IMG/VR virus record: IMGVR_UViG_3300027759_006101
Span: 124,001 to 188,000 of that record
DNA length: 64,000 nt
DNA from: a virus
Direction: 5' to 3' (one strand)
Below the pieces are notes generated by a model that saw only the letters and a list, made by a program, of their open reading frames with translations, was not told the DNA's origin and ran no database searches. Shown here piece by piece: positions 24,483 to 32,758 of this stretch (positions are counted from its first letter, which is position 1; the number at the start of each line of letters is the position of its first letter). The position numbers and the translations under genes are program-made.

Positions 24483-25069
24483 ATTACTTCTCTCAAAACC
24501 TCATATATCAATTCCCAATTTTCTTTTCTTGTAGAATCACTCTTTGCATTGTTGAATATCTCTATAACCTTTCCATCATATTTTGCAGTTATATAAGTAT
24601 TGTTGTCAAATAAGCCATCTAACAAATTAAACTTTGTTTCATCATTACAGATAAAACCAACATAACCAATTACTTCGTATCTTCCAGAACAAATATCCCT
24701 AAATTCTTCATACAAAAATGGTAATTCCCAATTTGGGTCATAAAGATAATATTTGTTGCTGTTTTCGCAGTTATTCAACCATAAACCAGTAGTCCTAATT
24801 TTCTTCTGATCAGATAATAAATTTTTCCAAGCTTTCTTGCAAAAATTAAATGTCCTAGTATGACCCTCACAACTAGGTAATGTTTTAAAACCATTTTTAT
24901 TTAAGAAATTCACAATCTTGCTTATTGCCGGATCTAATGTTTCATCGAGTTCAGTAAAATTATAGTCAGAAATTACTCTTTCTTTATAATAGTACCAGTA
25001 ATTATGATCTTCACTGTAAAACCAATCATAATTTTTCAATTTATCAACAGTAATAGGATTTATTCTCAT
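24479..25069 (-). CDS. Hypothetical protein with PSCEGH motif
   Basis: 196 residues. The FLNKNGFKTLPSCEGH segment occurs in several uncharacterised bacterial and phage proteins; the Cys and His may bind a metal. The protein is soluble and Tyr/Trp-rich. First gene of a three-gene overlapping operon. Confidence 0.6.
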   Translation of the reverse strand: MRINPITVDKLKNYDWFYSEDHNYWYYYKERVISDYNFTELDETLDPAISKIVNFLNKNGFKTLPSCEGHTRTFNFCKKAWKNLLSDQKKIRTTGLWLNNCENSNKYYLYDPNWELPFLYEEFRDICSGRYEVIGYVGFICNDETKFNLLDGLFDNNTYITAKYDGKVIEIFNNAKSDSTRKENWELIYEVLREVI

Positions 25070-25151
25070 AATATATTTTTACTCATAACAAAACAAGATT
25101 CCTAAAAGGACCTTAAGAGAAATAGATAAAATAATAAATATGGAGTAAATT

Positions 25152-25934
25152 ATGAACAAAAGACAAATAGTAACAGCATTAAGTAATATTGCTAACACTC
25201 TTGACAATAATCGCCTTTATCCAGAAGCTAATATTCTTACCAAAGTAATGAATAAATTAGCACAAGAAGATTCAAAACCAGAATATGATTATACTAAAGA
25301 AAGACTATATAATACTTTATCTGATTTTGGTAAAGAGTATGTAGCAGATAGAAATAGGGAAAATCCTATTACATCTTATAAGGAATTTGATGCTGCTATT
25401 TATCATGCTTTTCAATCACCTAATCCAAGAATAAGTGAAATGATGTTCCTAAGCCCATTTGAACAAAGCCAAAATGTTTTCACACAAATAAATCCAGATG
25501 TCTCAGAACTACTAAGAGGTATGTTTATGATTGACAGAGGGATTGACAATGATAAAACATTCCAAAGCTTCAAAGGTTCTATATATCCTGCACTAAAGAA
25601 AAAAATGCAAGAAAGACCAAGCACTGAAACTCTTGATTTGACCACTGGAATTGTACCTTTTGGAAGAAAAACAACTAATAAAAGTAATGAATATCATAAA
25701 CTTTTGAGAAGAGCAAAATCATTACTCAAAAAAGCTGCTGGTGAATATTGGAATCAATCTGGCGCACAATCTTCTATGGACAATTTACTCCGATACATTA
25801 TAGATGATAGTTATAATTCAGAATATAGAGATGAAGCTTATAGTATCATGGAAGAAGCGCAAAGATTACATGATCAATTAAAATCAGATGAAGCTAATAT
25901 GCCAAAATATACAATAGATGTACCAAAATTTTAA
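25152..25934 (+). CDS. N-terminal-module protein 4
   Basis: 260 residues. The shared module occupies residues 1-37 (ALSNIANTLDNNRLYPEAN ... KLAQ). The remainder is an unrecognised helical domain. TGGAG ribosome site. The next module gene starts before this gene ends if its upstream start is used, but the better start lies ten bases downstream. Confidence 0.7.
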   Translation: MNKRQIVTALSNIANTLDNNRLYPEANILTKVMNKLAQEDSKPEYDYTKERLYNTLSDFGKEYVADRNRENPITSYKEFDAAIYHAFQSPNPRISEMMFLSPFEQSQNVFTQINPDVSELLRGMFMIDRGIDNDKTFQSFKGSIYPALKKKMQERPSTETLDLTTGIVPFGRKTTNKSNEYHKLLRRAKSLLKKAAGEYWNQSGAQSSMDNLLRYIIDDSYNSEYRDEAYSIMEEAQRLHDQLKSDEANMPKYTIDVPKF

Positions 25935-25944
25935 GGAAAAAATA

Positions 25945-26415
25945 ATGAATAAAAGACAAATTATAGCGTCCCTCAACAAGATTGCTAATGAACTCGACAC
26001 AGCAAAGCTTTACACAGAAGCAAACACAGTAACCAAAGTTATGTCCAAGATCGCTATGGACGGAAACGATGAATATGGCAGTATGGAAGATATGGGTTAT
26101 TGCCCAGAATGCGAAGAATTCACTCTAATAGACGGAAAATGTGAACAATGCGGTCATGGCGAAGATGAAGATTATCCAAACCGTAATCTTACAAATAGAT
26201 TAGATGAAATTAGCAGTATGATGGATATGCATGGAAATCATCCTGCTGACAAACTTCGTGAAGATTACTCCAAAGATTATAATAACCCAACATTTTCAGA
26301 AATGAAAGATGTGTTCAGAGATTTAGATGAATTAGTTGTAGAAAATATGACGATGAATAGAGAACAAAGAAAAAGATACGAAGAAATTAAAAAGCAAATA
26401 ATGAATGCTTTTTGA
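25945..26415 (+). CDS. N-terminal-module protein 5 with zinc ribbon
   Basis: 156 residues from the ATG at 25945 (AAGGA upstream). Module at 1-38 (SLNKIANELDTAKLYTEAN ... KIAM). A CPECEEFTLIDGKCEQCG zinc ribbon (about 50-67) follows, then an acidic helical tail. The ribbon could bind nucleic acid or act structurally. Confidence 0.7.
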   Translation: MNKRQIIASLNKIANELDTAKLYTEANTVTKVMSKIAMDGNDEYGSMEDMGYCPECEEFTLIDGKCEQCGHGEDEDYPNRNLTNRLDEISSMMDMHGNHPADKLREDYSKDYNNPTFSEMKDVFRDLDELVVENMTMNREQRKRYEEIKKQIMNAF

Positions 26416-26479
26416 TAATTTGAACTACTAAAATAAGTGGCAATAACATTTTGTCACTTATTTTTTTAAGGAAAATAAA

Positions 26480-26956
26480 ATGAATAAAAAATACATACTT
26501 ACATCACTATATAAAATAGCTAATACACTTGACAATGATGGTCTCTACAAAGAAGCTAACACAGTAACTAAAATTATGTCCAGATTAGCCATCGATGAAA
26601 ATGATGAATATAATACAGAAGATTATTTTCCATATGGCGATCCAGACGAAGATCCAGACGAATTCTTAAACGAAGACGAAGATGAAAGAGACGATTGCTG
26701 TCCAAAATGTGGTAATTGCGACGAAAGAGAAGGCAGCACAATAGTTATGGAAAGATTTAGCAATGGAGAAATTCATTATTGTTCTAAAGGATCCTGTGAC
26801 TATAATTATTGGAGTGATGCAGAAGAAGGCGTAAAACCTCCAATTTGCCCTATCTGCAAAGGAAGAGACTTCTTATTTGACGATTACTCCAACCCTCTCG
26901 CTCAATTTGAATGCGAATCTTGCTCAACAGTATTTGTTGACGGATCTGAGGCTTAG
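26480..26956 (+). CDS. N-terminal-module protein 6 with double zinc ribbon
   Basis: 158 residues. Module at 1-38 (SLYKIANTLDNDGLYKEAN ... RLAI), an acidic stretch (about 41-72), then two Cys-rich units: CCPKCGNC ... CSKGSC and CPICKGRDF ... CESC. AAGGA ribosome site. The next gene begins two bases after its stop. Confidence 0.7.
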   Translation: MNKKYILTSLYKIANTLDNDGLYKEANTVTKIMSRLAIDENDEYNTEDYFPYGDPDEDPDEFLNEDEDERDDCCPKCGNCDEREGSTIVMERFSNGEIHYCSKGSCDYNYWSDAEEGVKPPICPICKGRDFLFDDYSNPLAQFECESCSTVFVDGSEA

Positions 26957-26958
26957 AA

Positions 26959-27291
26959 ATGAACAAGAAACAAATTGTTGCATCATTGAACAATATTGCT
27001 AACGTTTTAGATAATACAGGATTATATAAAGAAGCTAACACAATAACTGAAATTATGTCCAGGTTAGCTATGGACAAAAACGATGAATACAATACAGAAG
27101 ATTATGGTTATTGTCCTGATTGCGGCGATTGGATTGGAGATTATGATTATTGCATAGAATGCGATTGGAACGTTGAAAAAGATGACGATGGACCAGATTT
27201 TGGTGATATAGATTTTTATGATTTTATAGACGAAGATTTTGGTGAAGAAGAAACGCCAACAAAATATACACCTGAAAAACCTGGAAAATAA
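26959..27291 (+). CDS. N-terminal-module protein 7 with zinc ribbon
   Basis: 110 residues. Module at 1-38 (SLNNIANVLDNTGLYKEAN ... RLAM), then YCPDCGDWIGDYDYCIECDW (about 48-67) with two Cys pairs, then a strongly acidic tail. The arrangement matches its neighbour at 25945 and suggests duplication. Confidence 0.7.
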   Translation: MNKKQIVASLNNIANVLDNTGLYKEANTITEIMSRLAMDKNDEYNTEDYGYCPDCGDWIGDYDYCIECDWNVEKDDDGPDFGDIDFYDFIDEDFGEEETPTKYTPEKPGK

Positions 27292-27293
27292 AA

Positions 27294-27650
27294 ATGAATA
27301 AAAGACAAATTATCGCATCCTTAAATGAAATTGCTAACCAATTAGATATTTCGAATTTGCACTCTGAAGCTAATACTATAACCAAAGTTATGGTAAAATT
27401 AGCCGAAGAGGAAAAAATGAAAACCAAACACTCAGAAGAAGAACTCCAAGAAGCAATGTCCGAACAAGGCATTGAAAAAGCATTCGAAACTTATAAAGAA
27501 AAAGGTGGAAGCGCAAGCAAAGAATCATACTCATCACAATGGAAATCACTCATAGGAAGAATGATTGATGGATTCACAAACAATATGGGCGTTTCAATTG
27601 CTGAAGAAAAATATAAAAGAAAAAATCCATTCTGGGATCCAAGAGACTAA
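27294..27650 (+). CDS. N-terminal-module protein 8
   Basis: 118 residues. Module at 1-38 (SLNEIANQLDISNLHSEAN ... KLAE), followed by an acidic helix and a basic C-terminal region. Two bases after the preceding stop; last gene of the run before the terminator. Confidence 0.7.
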   Translation: MNKRQIIASLNEIANQLDISNLHSEANTITKVMVKLAEEEKMKTKHSEEELQEAMSEQGIEKAFETYKEKGGSASKESYSSQWKSLIGRMIDGFTNNMGVSIAEEKYKRKNPFWDPRD

Positions 27651-27654
27651 TTAA

Positions 27655-27682
27655 AAAGAGGAGCTTTGCTCCTCTTTTTTTA
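27655..27682. terminator. Bidirectional terminator
   Basis: Stem AAAGAGGAGC with its complement and T7. Nearly identical to the terminator at 23786. Confidence 0.85.
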
Positions 27683-28708
27683 TCCCAATTTTTTCCTAGT
27701 TTGATCACTAGCTACCTTTATGTGAGCAAGCCAATCTAACATATGACCTAAAGCTACAGATGCTTTTAAACAATTCATTTGCAAAGTTCCTGAATTACTC
27801 ATCAAATGGTTAAAACTATCATAAAATGTTTTACTTATTCTTCTGCCACGTAATACACCAGAAACATCGTGGGGATCTTCATATACTAAATCAACTAACT
27901 CAACAATATCTTGAGGCTTTATACGCTCTCTATAATACTTAAGAGCATTATCCCTGATTTGTTCATGAGTTAAATCTTCATTCTTTCTCATCAATTCAAT
28001 TACATATTTATGTAAATCTCTAATCTTAGGATTCTTTTCAAATAAGAATTCTAAAGATGGATTTATAACTCTTTTCTTAATAACTTTCAACCCAGACTTA
28101 TCTTCTTCGTCTCCAGATTCCTCAAATAAATACTTGGCAATCGGCGCACCATAAAAATATGCCATAAAAGTCCACTTATTATCTATATCTAAACCTGCAA
28201 ACTCTTTCAATCCCTTTGCTAGAGTATTGAAAATCATTACAGAATTTGCAATAAAACCATACAACCCATCAATTTTTCTAATACCACTAATAAACTCTTC
28301 AACACGCTCACGAGGATCTTCTATAACCTTTACTTTATTGCACAAACTTATAAAATTTTTAGTGTCCTCAATTACCCAATTAGCACTAGTAAAACGCAAT
28401 AAAATAAAATTAATCCACTTCAACGTATGACCCTGCTCAATTGTTCCCAAAATACCCTCAAGAGCAGGTACAACTTCCCCAATAATTAATAACAACTTTT
28501 CAGCATAATCTACTATAAATGGAGAATCAGGATCTAAACCACCAAATTGCAAAACATTATCAATCTCATCTCTATCTTCGTGAAATTTTGTAACCGATTT
28601 ATGAAGAGGGCGATCAGTGAGAGGTTTTGAATCAACGCCCTCCACAGATGTTTCTACCGGACTAAAACCTTTCAAATTAGATAAATCAATAGCTTCTCTA
28701 TACCACAT
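27680..28708 (-). CDS. Hypothetical protein, MWY start
   Basis: 342 residues, helical, no recognised domain. Its start MWYREAIDLSN resembles the starts at 13894 and 15862. TATTAT lies six bases before the ATG with no ribosome site, a leaderless arrangement. Confidence 0.6.
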   Translation of the reverse strand: MWYREAIDLSNLKGFSPVETSVEGVDSKPLTDRPLHKSVTKFHEDRDEIDNVLQFGGLDPDSPFIVDYAEKLLLIIGEVVPALEGILGTIEQGHTLKWINFILLRFTSANWVIEDTKNFISLCNKVKVIEDPRERVEEFISGIRKIDGLYGFIANSVMIFNTLAKGLKEFAGLDIDNKWTFMAYFYGAPIAKYLFEESGDEEDKSGLKVIKKRVINPSLEFLFEKNPKIRDLHKYVIELMRKNEDLTHEQIRDNALKYYRERIKPQDIVELVDLVYEDPHDVSGVLRGRRISKTFYDSFNHLMSNSGTLQMNCLKASVALGHMLDWLAHIKVASDQTRKKLG

Positions 28709-29245
28709 ACATATATAATACTAGAAAACAATCAGTCTCCCCTAAACTCTGATAAAAGTCTGACAAACATAAAAGTAACAGAGATTATAAAACCTTTGTC
28801 AGAAACTTTATCAGAAATAAGGCCCAAAAACTATATACTAATTACAGGGCAAAAAGGATGGTTATTCTCAGGGGAAAACGGAAAAAATTAACCACCCCCC
28901 CCTACTCTTCTGGGCCAAATTTAGGGGAGAAAAATAAATATATATAATAGGGCAAAAAGGATGTCTAATATTTTGGGCAAAGGGATTTCTTTTACCACCC
29001 CCCCCCACACTCCCACCAAAAATTAGGGGTAAGAATATTCCTACAAAAATTTATATATATAATAGGGCAAAAAGGATGGTTATATCTGGGGGAAAACTGT
29101 TTTTCTTACCACCCCCCCTATGTTTCCCAAAATATAGCCCACGATTTGTTCGCATATGGCCTTTTTTTTGACGGGGGGAGCGGGAACCCAACGATTATTC
29201 TAACATACCCCCCCCACCAGCTAAATAGTAAAGGAGAGAGTAGTC
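28709..29245. repeat. Gene-free stretch with three ~110-bp repeats
   Basis: Copies begin at 28846, 28949 and 29064 with AGGGCAAAAAGGATG, each preceded by a TATACT or TATAAT box and followed 45-50 bases later by a run of seven to nine C (28895-28902, 28998-29006, 29112-29118). A fourth C run is at 29208-29215 and a G6 run at 29173-29178. No ORF is supported. It lies where the genome changes style, so an origin, a terminus or packaging site, or tandem promoters are candidates. Confidence 0.75.
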
Positions 29246-29605
29246 TTATAAACAATAACGAACAAGTGCTTCACTCATACATACTAAACTCAAAGCAGCA
29301 AGACTAGTATACTTATCATCTCTAACTATAGGATGGTCTAAGTAACAGACATCTTCTCTATACTTGGTCTTCCATATGAACAAGGCTACTTCTCTCTCAA
29401 CAATGATAATAGTACCTAATTGTCTATCAGGTAATTCTATTACACTATCATAGCGTATAGGGTTAAACTGTATACCATCTTTGACCACAGGTTCTGATTT
29501 AGTAGCTTTTAGCTTACACGATAAACCATAGGGCATAATAGTTTCCCATTTGCCATCTATCATCAACGCTACAACATGATCCGTCTTATTTATTATCTTT
29601 GCCAT
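29246..29605 (-). CDS. Phage-associated small protein
   Basis: 119 residues from MAKIINKTDH at 29605 (GGAAG upstream). The layout (N-terminal INKTDHVVALMIDG, middle TIIIVEREVALFIW, then HPIVRDD) resembles a widespread phage family of unknown function; this is recollection only. It is the first gene of the right half. Confidence 0.6.
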   Translation of the reverse strand: MAKIINKTDHVVALMIDGKWETIMPYGLSCKLKATKSEPVVKDGIQFNPIRYDSVIELPDRQLGTIIIVEREVALFIWKTKYREDVCYLDHPIVRDDKYTSLAALSLVCMSEALVRYCL

Positions 29606-29664
29606 TCTTCCAAGCCATATACCAAAATACAAACAGCCACATAATCAAACATACAAATAATACG

Positions 29665-29943
29665 TTAGTTACAATGATTAGTAAAGAGTTCATAGGATCC
29701 ACCTGTTTGCTTGTTCGCTATATCAATCATTTCATCCCAACTGGCTGTATATCCTATCATTCCCGACAACGCTGTAGACACTGTTTCATAACTACGTCCG
29801 ATCTTTTCACTTACAAAAACAGCTAACCGTCCATTATTAGTTGTTTTAGCATGTTTACCAGTTAATGGATTAACATATAACCATACGTCAGAGATCATAT
29901 TATCATAATCTACAGGGTACAATTCTGGATCTGCATTGTTCAT
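29665..29943 (-). CDS. Hypothetical protein
   Basis: 92 residues from the ATG at 29943; TTTATA lies six bases upstream (leaderless type). The sequence contains a helical bundle-like middle (SYETVSTALSGMIGYTASW). Divergent from the gene at 29997, with a shared promoter region. Confidence 0.55.
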   Translation of the reverse strand: MNNADPELYPVDYDNMISDVWLYVNPLTGKHAKTTNNGRLAVFVSEKIGRSYETVSTALSGMIGYTASWDEMIDIANKQTGGSYELFTNHCN

Positions 29944-29962
29944 ATATCTTTTATAAAATATC

Positions 29963-29990
29963 TTGACATGTATATACAATATGATATAAT
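29963..29990 (+). promoter_or_regulatory. Promoter, leaderless type
   Basis: TTGACA, 16 bases, TATAAT, then six bases to the ATG at 29997. Confidence 0.75.
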
Positions 29991-29996
29991 ACTTGT

Positions 29997-30197
29997 ATGG
30001 AAAACACTACAATCTCCCAATTCGTAAGCGACAACGTAGAAGGCGATCCAGCATTCAAAGGATACGTTGTCAGTGAGTTGAAGGATCTGGTAAAACAGAA
30101 TCCTACAATGTCACTTTCAGAGTTGCTTCAGGATGCAACGGAATCTGCCCTAGAACAATGGGATACAGACCAATATACAGACTACTACCAAGAGTAG
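29997..30197 (+). CDS. Hypothetical acidic protein, MENTT start
   Basis: 66 residues, acidic and helical. The first 14 bases of the gene (ATGGAAAACACTAC) recur at the starts of the genes at 31044 and 40824, although the proteins differ afterwards. Leaderless promoter. Ends in a CCTTGACA-stem terminator. Confidence 0.65.
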   Translation: MENTTISQFVSDNVEGDPAFKGYVVSELKDLVKQNPTMSLSELLQDATESALEQWDTDQYTDYYQE

Positions 30198-30203
30198 TCT
30201 GTA

Positions 30204-30232
30204 CACAGCCCTTGACATTTGTCAAGGGCTTT
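30204..30232 (+). terminator. Terminator, CCTTGACA type
   Basis: Stem AGCCCTTGACA with its complement around TTT, then a T-rich tract. The same CTTGAC/GTCAAG core recurs at 30842, 31523, 35087 and 41203. Confidence 0.75.
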
Positions 30233-30262
30233 ATTATTTATTTTTTTATGCAAAGTGTTTAT

Positions 30263-30284
30263 AGGAATGGTAAATACCATTCCT
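30263..30284 (+). repeat. Transcription-unit-end hairpin
   Basis: Left arm AGGAATGGTA. TTTGTCAAAT follows about ten bases later, on the plus strand, so it belongs to the gene at 29997. Confidence 0.75.
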
Positions 30285-30342
30285 GAAAAAATTTGTCAAA
30301 TAAATTTTTTTACTTGACAAGATATTGGATATGTGGTAAGAC

Positions 30343-30531
30343 CTACATCTCCATTGCTTTTGCTTTTGCTCTTTCTTTGGCAGTTTGTGATTCTGCAAGT
30401 ATACGGTCTGCTTCAGCAAGGGTAAACTGATTCTTGACGCTGTTTTTAAGCATCCTATGCAGAATCTCCACATATGCTTTCTGCATTCCAACTTCCATGG
30501 CGAGTTCTGTGATGTGTTTCATTTCGTTCAT
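30343..30531 (-). CDS. Hypothetical helical protein
   Basis: 62 residues, one long charged helix pattern rich in Ala/Glu/Lys (AEADRILAESQTAKERAKAKA). The start at 30531 was chosen because TATATT ends six bases before it. Not recognised. Confidence 0.55.
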   Translation of the reverse strand: MNEMKHITELAMEVGMQKAYVEILHRMLKNSVKNQFTLAEADRILAESQTAKERAKAKAMEM

Positions 30532-30537
30532 GTACAT

Positions 30538-30566
30538 AATATATCACTTTGTATATATTATTGCAA
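30538..30566 (-). promoter_or_regulatory. Promoter, leaderless type
   Basis: Minus strand TTGCAA, 17 bases, TATATT, six bases, ATG at 30531. Confidence 0.6.
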
Positions 30567-30602
30567 GGCTTATTTAGTTAATAGATCATACATAAATAAG
30601 TA

Positions 30603-30631
30603 TTGCAAAAGTGCATATTGTGCTGTAATAT
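30603..30631 (+). promoter_or_regulatory. Promoter, leaderless type
   Basis: TTGCAA, 17 bases, TAATAT, six bases, ATG at 30638. The same -10 and six-base gap (ATAGAC) occur before 31044. Confidence 0.7.
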
Positions 30632-30637
30632 ATAGAC

Positions 30638-30832
30638 ATGAACAAAGATACAAAAGTAGAACTAGAGTTTTCCACCAATCGTTTCTGGGAACTCTCCATG
30701 TCCGACCTTGGTTATACCGAAGGTATGACAGAAGAAGAATTCAATGCAAAGATTGCAGACTTCATCAACTCTGACGACTTTGAAACCAGGTACATACCTG
30801 AAACCAATGAACTGAAAGTCTACGCAGAGTAG
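30638..30832 (+). CDS. Hypothetical protein
   Basis: 64 residues, acidic, alpha/beta. Not recognised. Its own promoter and terminator make it a single-gene unit. Confidence 0.6.
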   Translation: MNKDTKVELEFSTNRFWELSMSDLGYTEGMTEEEFNAKIADFINSDDFETRYIPETNELKVYAE

Positions 30833-30841
30833 ACTTATCAT

Positions 30842-30872
30842 ATCTCTTGACGAAAGTCAAGAGATATTTATT
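30842..30872 (+). terminator. Terminator, CTTGAC type
   Basis: Stem TATCTCTTGAC with its complement around GAAA, then a T-rich tract. Confidence 0.7.
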
Positions 30873-30898
30873 TAATTTATTTTTTGTTGTTTATCTTT

Positions 30899-30920
30899 AG
30901 GCACGGTAAATACCGTGCCT
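30899..30920 (+). repeat. Transcription-unit-end hairpin
   Basis: Left arm AGGCACGGTA. TTTTGTCAAATTTATTT follows on the plus strand, so it belongs to the gene at 30638. Confidence 0.75.
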
Positions 30921-31008
30921 ATAAAATTTTGTCAAATTTATTTTTACTACCACAGTCCAGACCCGTTGTCAAGAAAATAATTGTTTTTAGTTAATAACTA
31001 AATAAGTA

Positions 31009-31037
31009 TTGCAATGTGATATAACTTGCTGTAATAT
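31009..31037 (+). promoter_or_regulatory. Promoter, leaderless type
   Basis: TTGCAA, 17 bases, TAATAT, six bases (ATAGAC), ATG at 31044. Confidence 0.7.
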
Positions 31038-31043
31038 ATAGAC

Positions 31044-31511
31044 ATGGAAAACACTACTATGCAACTCTGGGAAGTCAAGGGCTTCGAGTCTTCTGCTGTC
31101 AAGGCTCTGCTCATCGGTAAGACCGCCAACGGTCAGGATTGTATTGGATGCGCTTGGGACGCAAACACTCTCTACGTTTACGCCTATGAAGGTATCGTAG
31201 ACACCTTCATGTACTACATGGAAAGATTCAATTCTGTAGGCAAGGCTATGGCATTCACCAAGTTGAAGGATGGTATGGAAGAAGGATTGTACTTTTCCCC
31301 TTACGCTTCCGGTAGAAAACTGCAAAACCATAACCAACTGTATGTCTTGCGCCGTTATGAGATGAAAAGTGCTATGACGGCTCACATTGTAGTACATCAA
31401 AACGTGTGCTTTGATACACCTGAGAATGCTATCAAAAACCTCATCTCATCTGGTGACCTTGAGGCAGAGCGTAGTTACTTTGTAGACTGTATGGCAAGAC
31501 GGGTAGTCTAA
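31044..31511 (+). CDS. Hypothetical protein, MENTT start
   Basis: 155 residues, alpha/beta, no recognised motif. Shares only its first five codons with the genes at 29997 and 40824. Less AT-rich than its neighbours. Confidence 0.65.
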   Translation: MENTTMQLWEVKGFESSAVKALLIGKTANGQDCIGCAWDANTLYVYAYEGIVDTFMYYMERFNSVGKAMAFTKLKDGMEEGLYFSPYASGRKLQNHNQLYVLRRYEMKSAMTAHIVVHQNVCFDTPENAIKNLISSGDLEAERSYFVDCMARRVV

Positions 31512-31518
31512 CCACTAC

Positions 31519-31551
31519 CATATCCCTTGGCAAATGTCAAGGGATATTTAT
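31519..31551 (+). terminator. Terminator, CTTGGC/CTTGAC type
   Basis: Stem ATATCCCTTG with its complement around GCAAATGT, then T-rich. Confidence 0.65.
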
Positions 31552-31579
31552 TTAAATATTTTTTTTGCAATCTATCTTA

Positions 31580-31601
31580 AGGTACGGTATTTACCGTACC
31601 T
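31580..31601 (+). repeat. Transcription-unit-end hairpin
   Basis: Left arm AGGTACGGTA; TTGTCAAATAAATTT follows. It belongs to the gene at 31044. Confidence 0.75.
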
Positions 31602-31630
31602 GAAAAATCTTGTCAAATAAATTTATTTTC

Positions 31631-31658
31631 TTGCATAGTATATACAATATGATATACT
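31631..31658 (+). promoter_or_regulatory. Promoter, leaderless type
   Basis: TTGCAT, 16 bases, TATACT, six bases, ATG at 31665. Confidence 0.7.
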
Positions 31659-31664
31659 AACCCT

Positions 31665-31919
31665 ATGAGCAAAGTATACAGAATGATTCTTGGTCAAGAC
31701 CCTAACAGCACTAGACCTATTGGCACTGAGAAAACGCTTAAGGAAGCCAAAGAATATATCCTATCAAGGGCTTATAATAATGACTATTGTGCTATTTACG
31801 TAGCAGACAATGAGAATCCGGCTGGTGAATTGGTAGGACGTTGGATTATAAAGAATAAGAAACTTACATCGTTTGAAAAAAAATCAAAGCCAATTGATTA
31901 TAAAAAACAAATCTTTTGA
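31665..31919 (+). CDS. Hypothetical protein
   Basis: 84 residues, basic at the C-terminus (KKNKKLTSFEKKSK-like, Lys-rich). Not recognised. Confidence 0.6.
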   Translation: MSKVYRMILGQDPNSTRPIGTEKTLKEAKEYILSRAYNNDYCAIYVADNENPAGELVGRWIIKNKKLTSFEKKSKPIDYKKQIF

Positions 31920-31943
31920 CAGTTATATAAAAGGTGATATAAT
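31916..31943 (+). promoter_or_regulatory. Promoter, leaderless type
   Basis: TTGACA overlaps the previous stop; 16 bases, TATAAT, six bases, ATG at 31950. Confidence 0.7.
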
Positions 31944-31949
31944 AACAGT

Positions 31950-32210
31950 ATGAACGATTACAACGGTTGGAAAAATGAAACTACTTGGACTGTCAATATC
32001 TTATTTATGGAAACTATTGAACAGCTGATAAAAGATGGATACGAGCTTGATGAAGTAGCCACACATATTTATCGTAAACTTGGCGCAGATGAAATGAATT
32101 GGTACGGTAGTCAGATTTTTGCAAGTGCGTGGAAGCAAATTGACTGGTGGACGCTTGTTGCCAGAGCAAAAGAAAATGTAGAAAAAGATGCTGTAAGTAT
32201 TGCAGAGTGA
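31950..32210 (+). CDS. NGW-NETTW family phage protein
   Basis: 86 residues. The start YNGWKNETTWTVNILF matches a common phage protein family that opens NGWxNYETWxVxLW; function unknown. It is soluble, with conserved Trp residues that suggest a compact fold. Confidence 0.65.
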   Translation: MNDYNGWKNETTWTVNILFMETIEQLIKDGYELDEVATHIYRKLGADEMNWYGSQIFASAWKQIDWWTLVARAKENVEKDAVSIAE

Positions 32211-32234
32211 TATAAATAAGGATACTATATAGAC

Positions 32235-32333
32235 ATGAACAATTTAGTACATTCTCTTCTCGTAGGTGCTGGTCTTTTGGTTCTTATGCTGGGTTTGCTT
32301 TCAACCCTAACATTGAACAAGCCAGCTGAATAA
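32235..32333 (+). CDS. Membrane micro-protein
   Basis: 32 residues with one hydrophobic helix (about 5-26). TACTAT ends six bases before the ATG, a leaderless arrangement. Shares its transcription unit with the gene at 31950. Confidence 0.5.
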   Translation: MNNLVHSLLVGAGLLVLMLGLLSTLTLNKPAE

Positions 32334-32335
32334 AT

Positions 32336-32364
32336 AAATCCCAAGAATTTTTCTTGGGATTTAT
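32336..32364 (+). terminator. Terminator, CCCAAGAA type
   Basis: Stem AAATCCCAAGAA with its complement, then TTTATCTTTA. This ATCCCAAGA form recurs at many unit ends in this half. Confidence 0.75.
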
Positions 32365-32368
32365 CTTT

Positions 32369-32390
32369 AGGTCTGGTAGAGACCAGACCT
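32369..32390 (+). repeat. Transcription-unit-end hairpin
   Basis: Left arm AGGTCTGGT with loop AGAG; TTGTCAAATTTATTT follows. It belongs to the unit ending at 32333. Confidence 0.75.
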
Positions 32391-32419
32391 TTAAAATATT
32401 GTCAAATTTATTTATTTTC

Positions 32420-32447
32420 TTGACAGGTATATACTTTATGATATACT
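32420..32447 (+). promoter_or_regulatory. Promoter with leader and ribosome site
   Basis: TTGACA, 16 bases, TATACT; then 20 bases containing AAGGA before the ATG at 32468. Confidence 0.75.
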
Positions 32448-32467
32448 GACTGAGTAAGGAAAAAGAT

Positions 32468-32758
32468 ATGGAAATTAAAACTACTGACTACGGTGTTTGC
32501 AAAGTGTCTAAAGGTTATTACCCTAGCAATGGTAATATGTGGTTAATTCTCACTGATGCTGATGGACAGCAAGTGACAGTTATTACCTCTAACATCATTC
32601 CTATGGCAGATGGTGAATTCTGTGGAAACATTACCAACATTGGCAAAATTCTGTGGAATGATATTCTTGCTTCTGGTCTTATCGAAGAGACTGGTGAGTT
32701 GGTTCAGTCAGGATTTGTCCAATTTCCTGTATGCAAGCTGGTCAAAGAACTAGCATAA
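32468..32758 (+). CDS. Hypothetical protein
   Basis: 96 residues, soluble, with a beta-rich N-terminal half. Not recognised. AAGGA ribosome site. Confidence 0.6.
   Translation: MEIKTTDYGVCKVSKGYYPSNGNMWLILTDADGQQVTVITSNIIPMADGEFCGNITNIGKILWNDILASGLIEETGELVQSGFVQFPVCKLVKELA

Noticed and set aside
30246-30491. 81-residue minus ORF
   Set aside because: It spans the unit-end hairpin and overlaps the better supported gene at 30343 in another frame.
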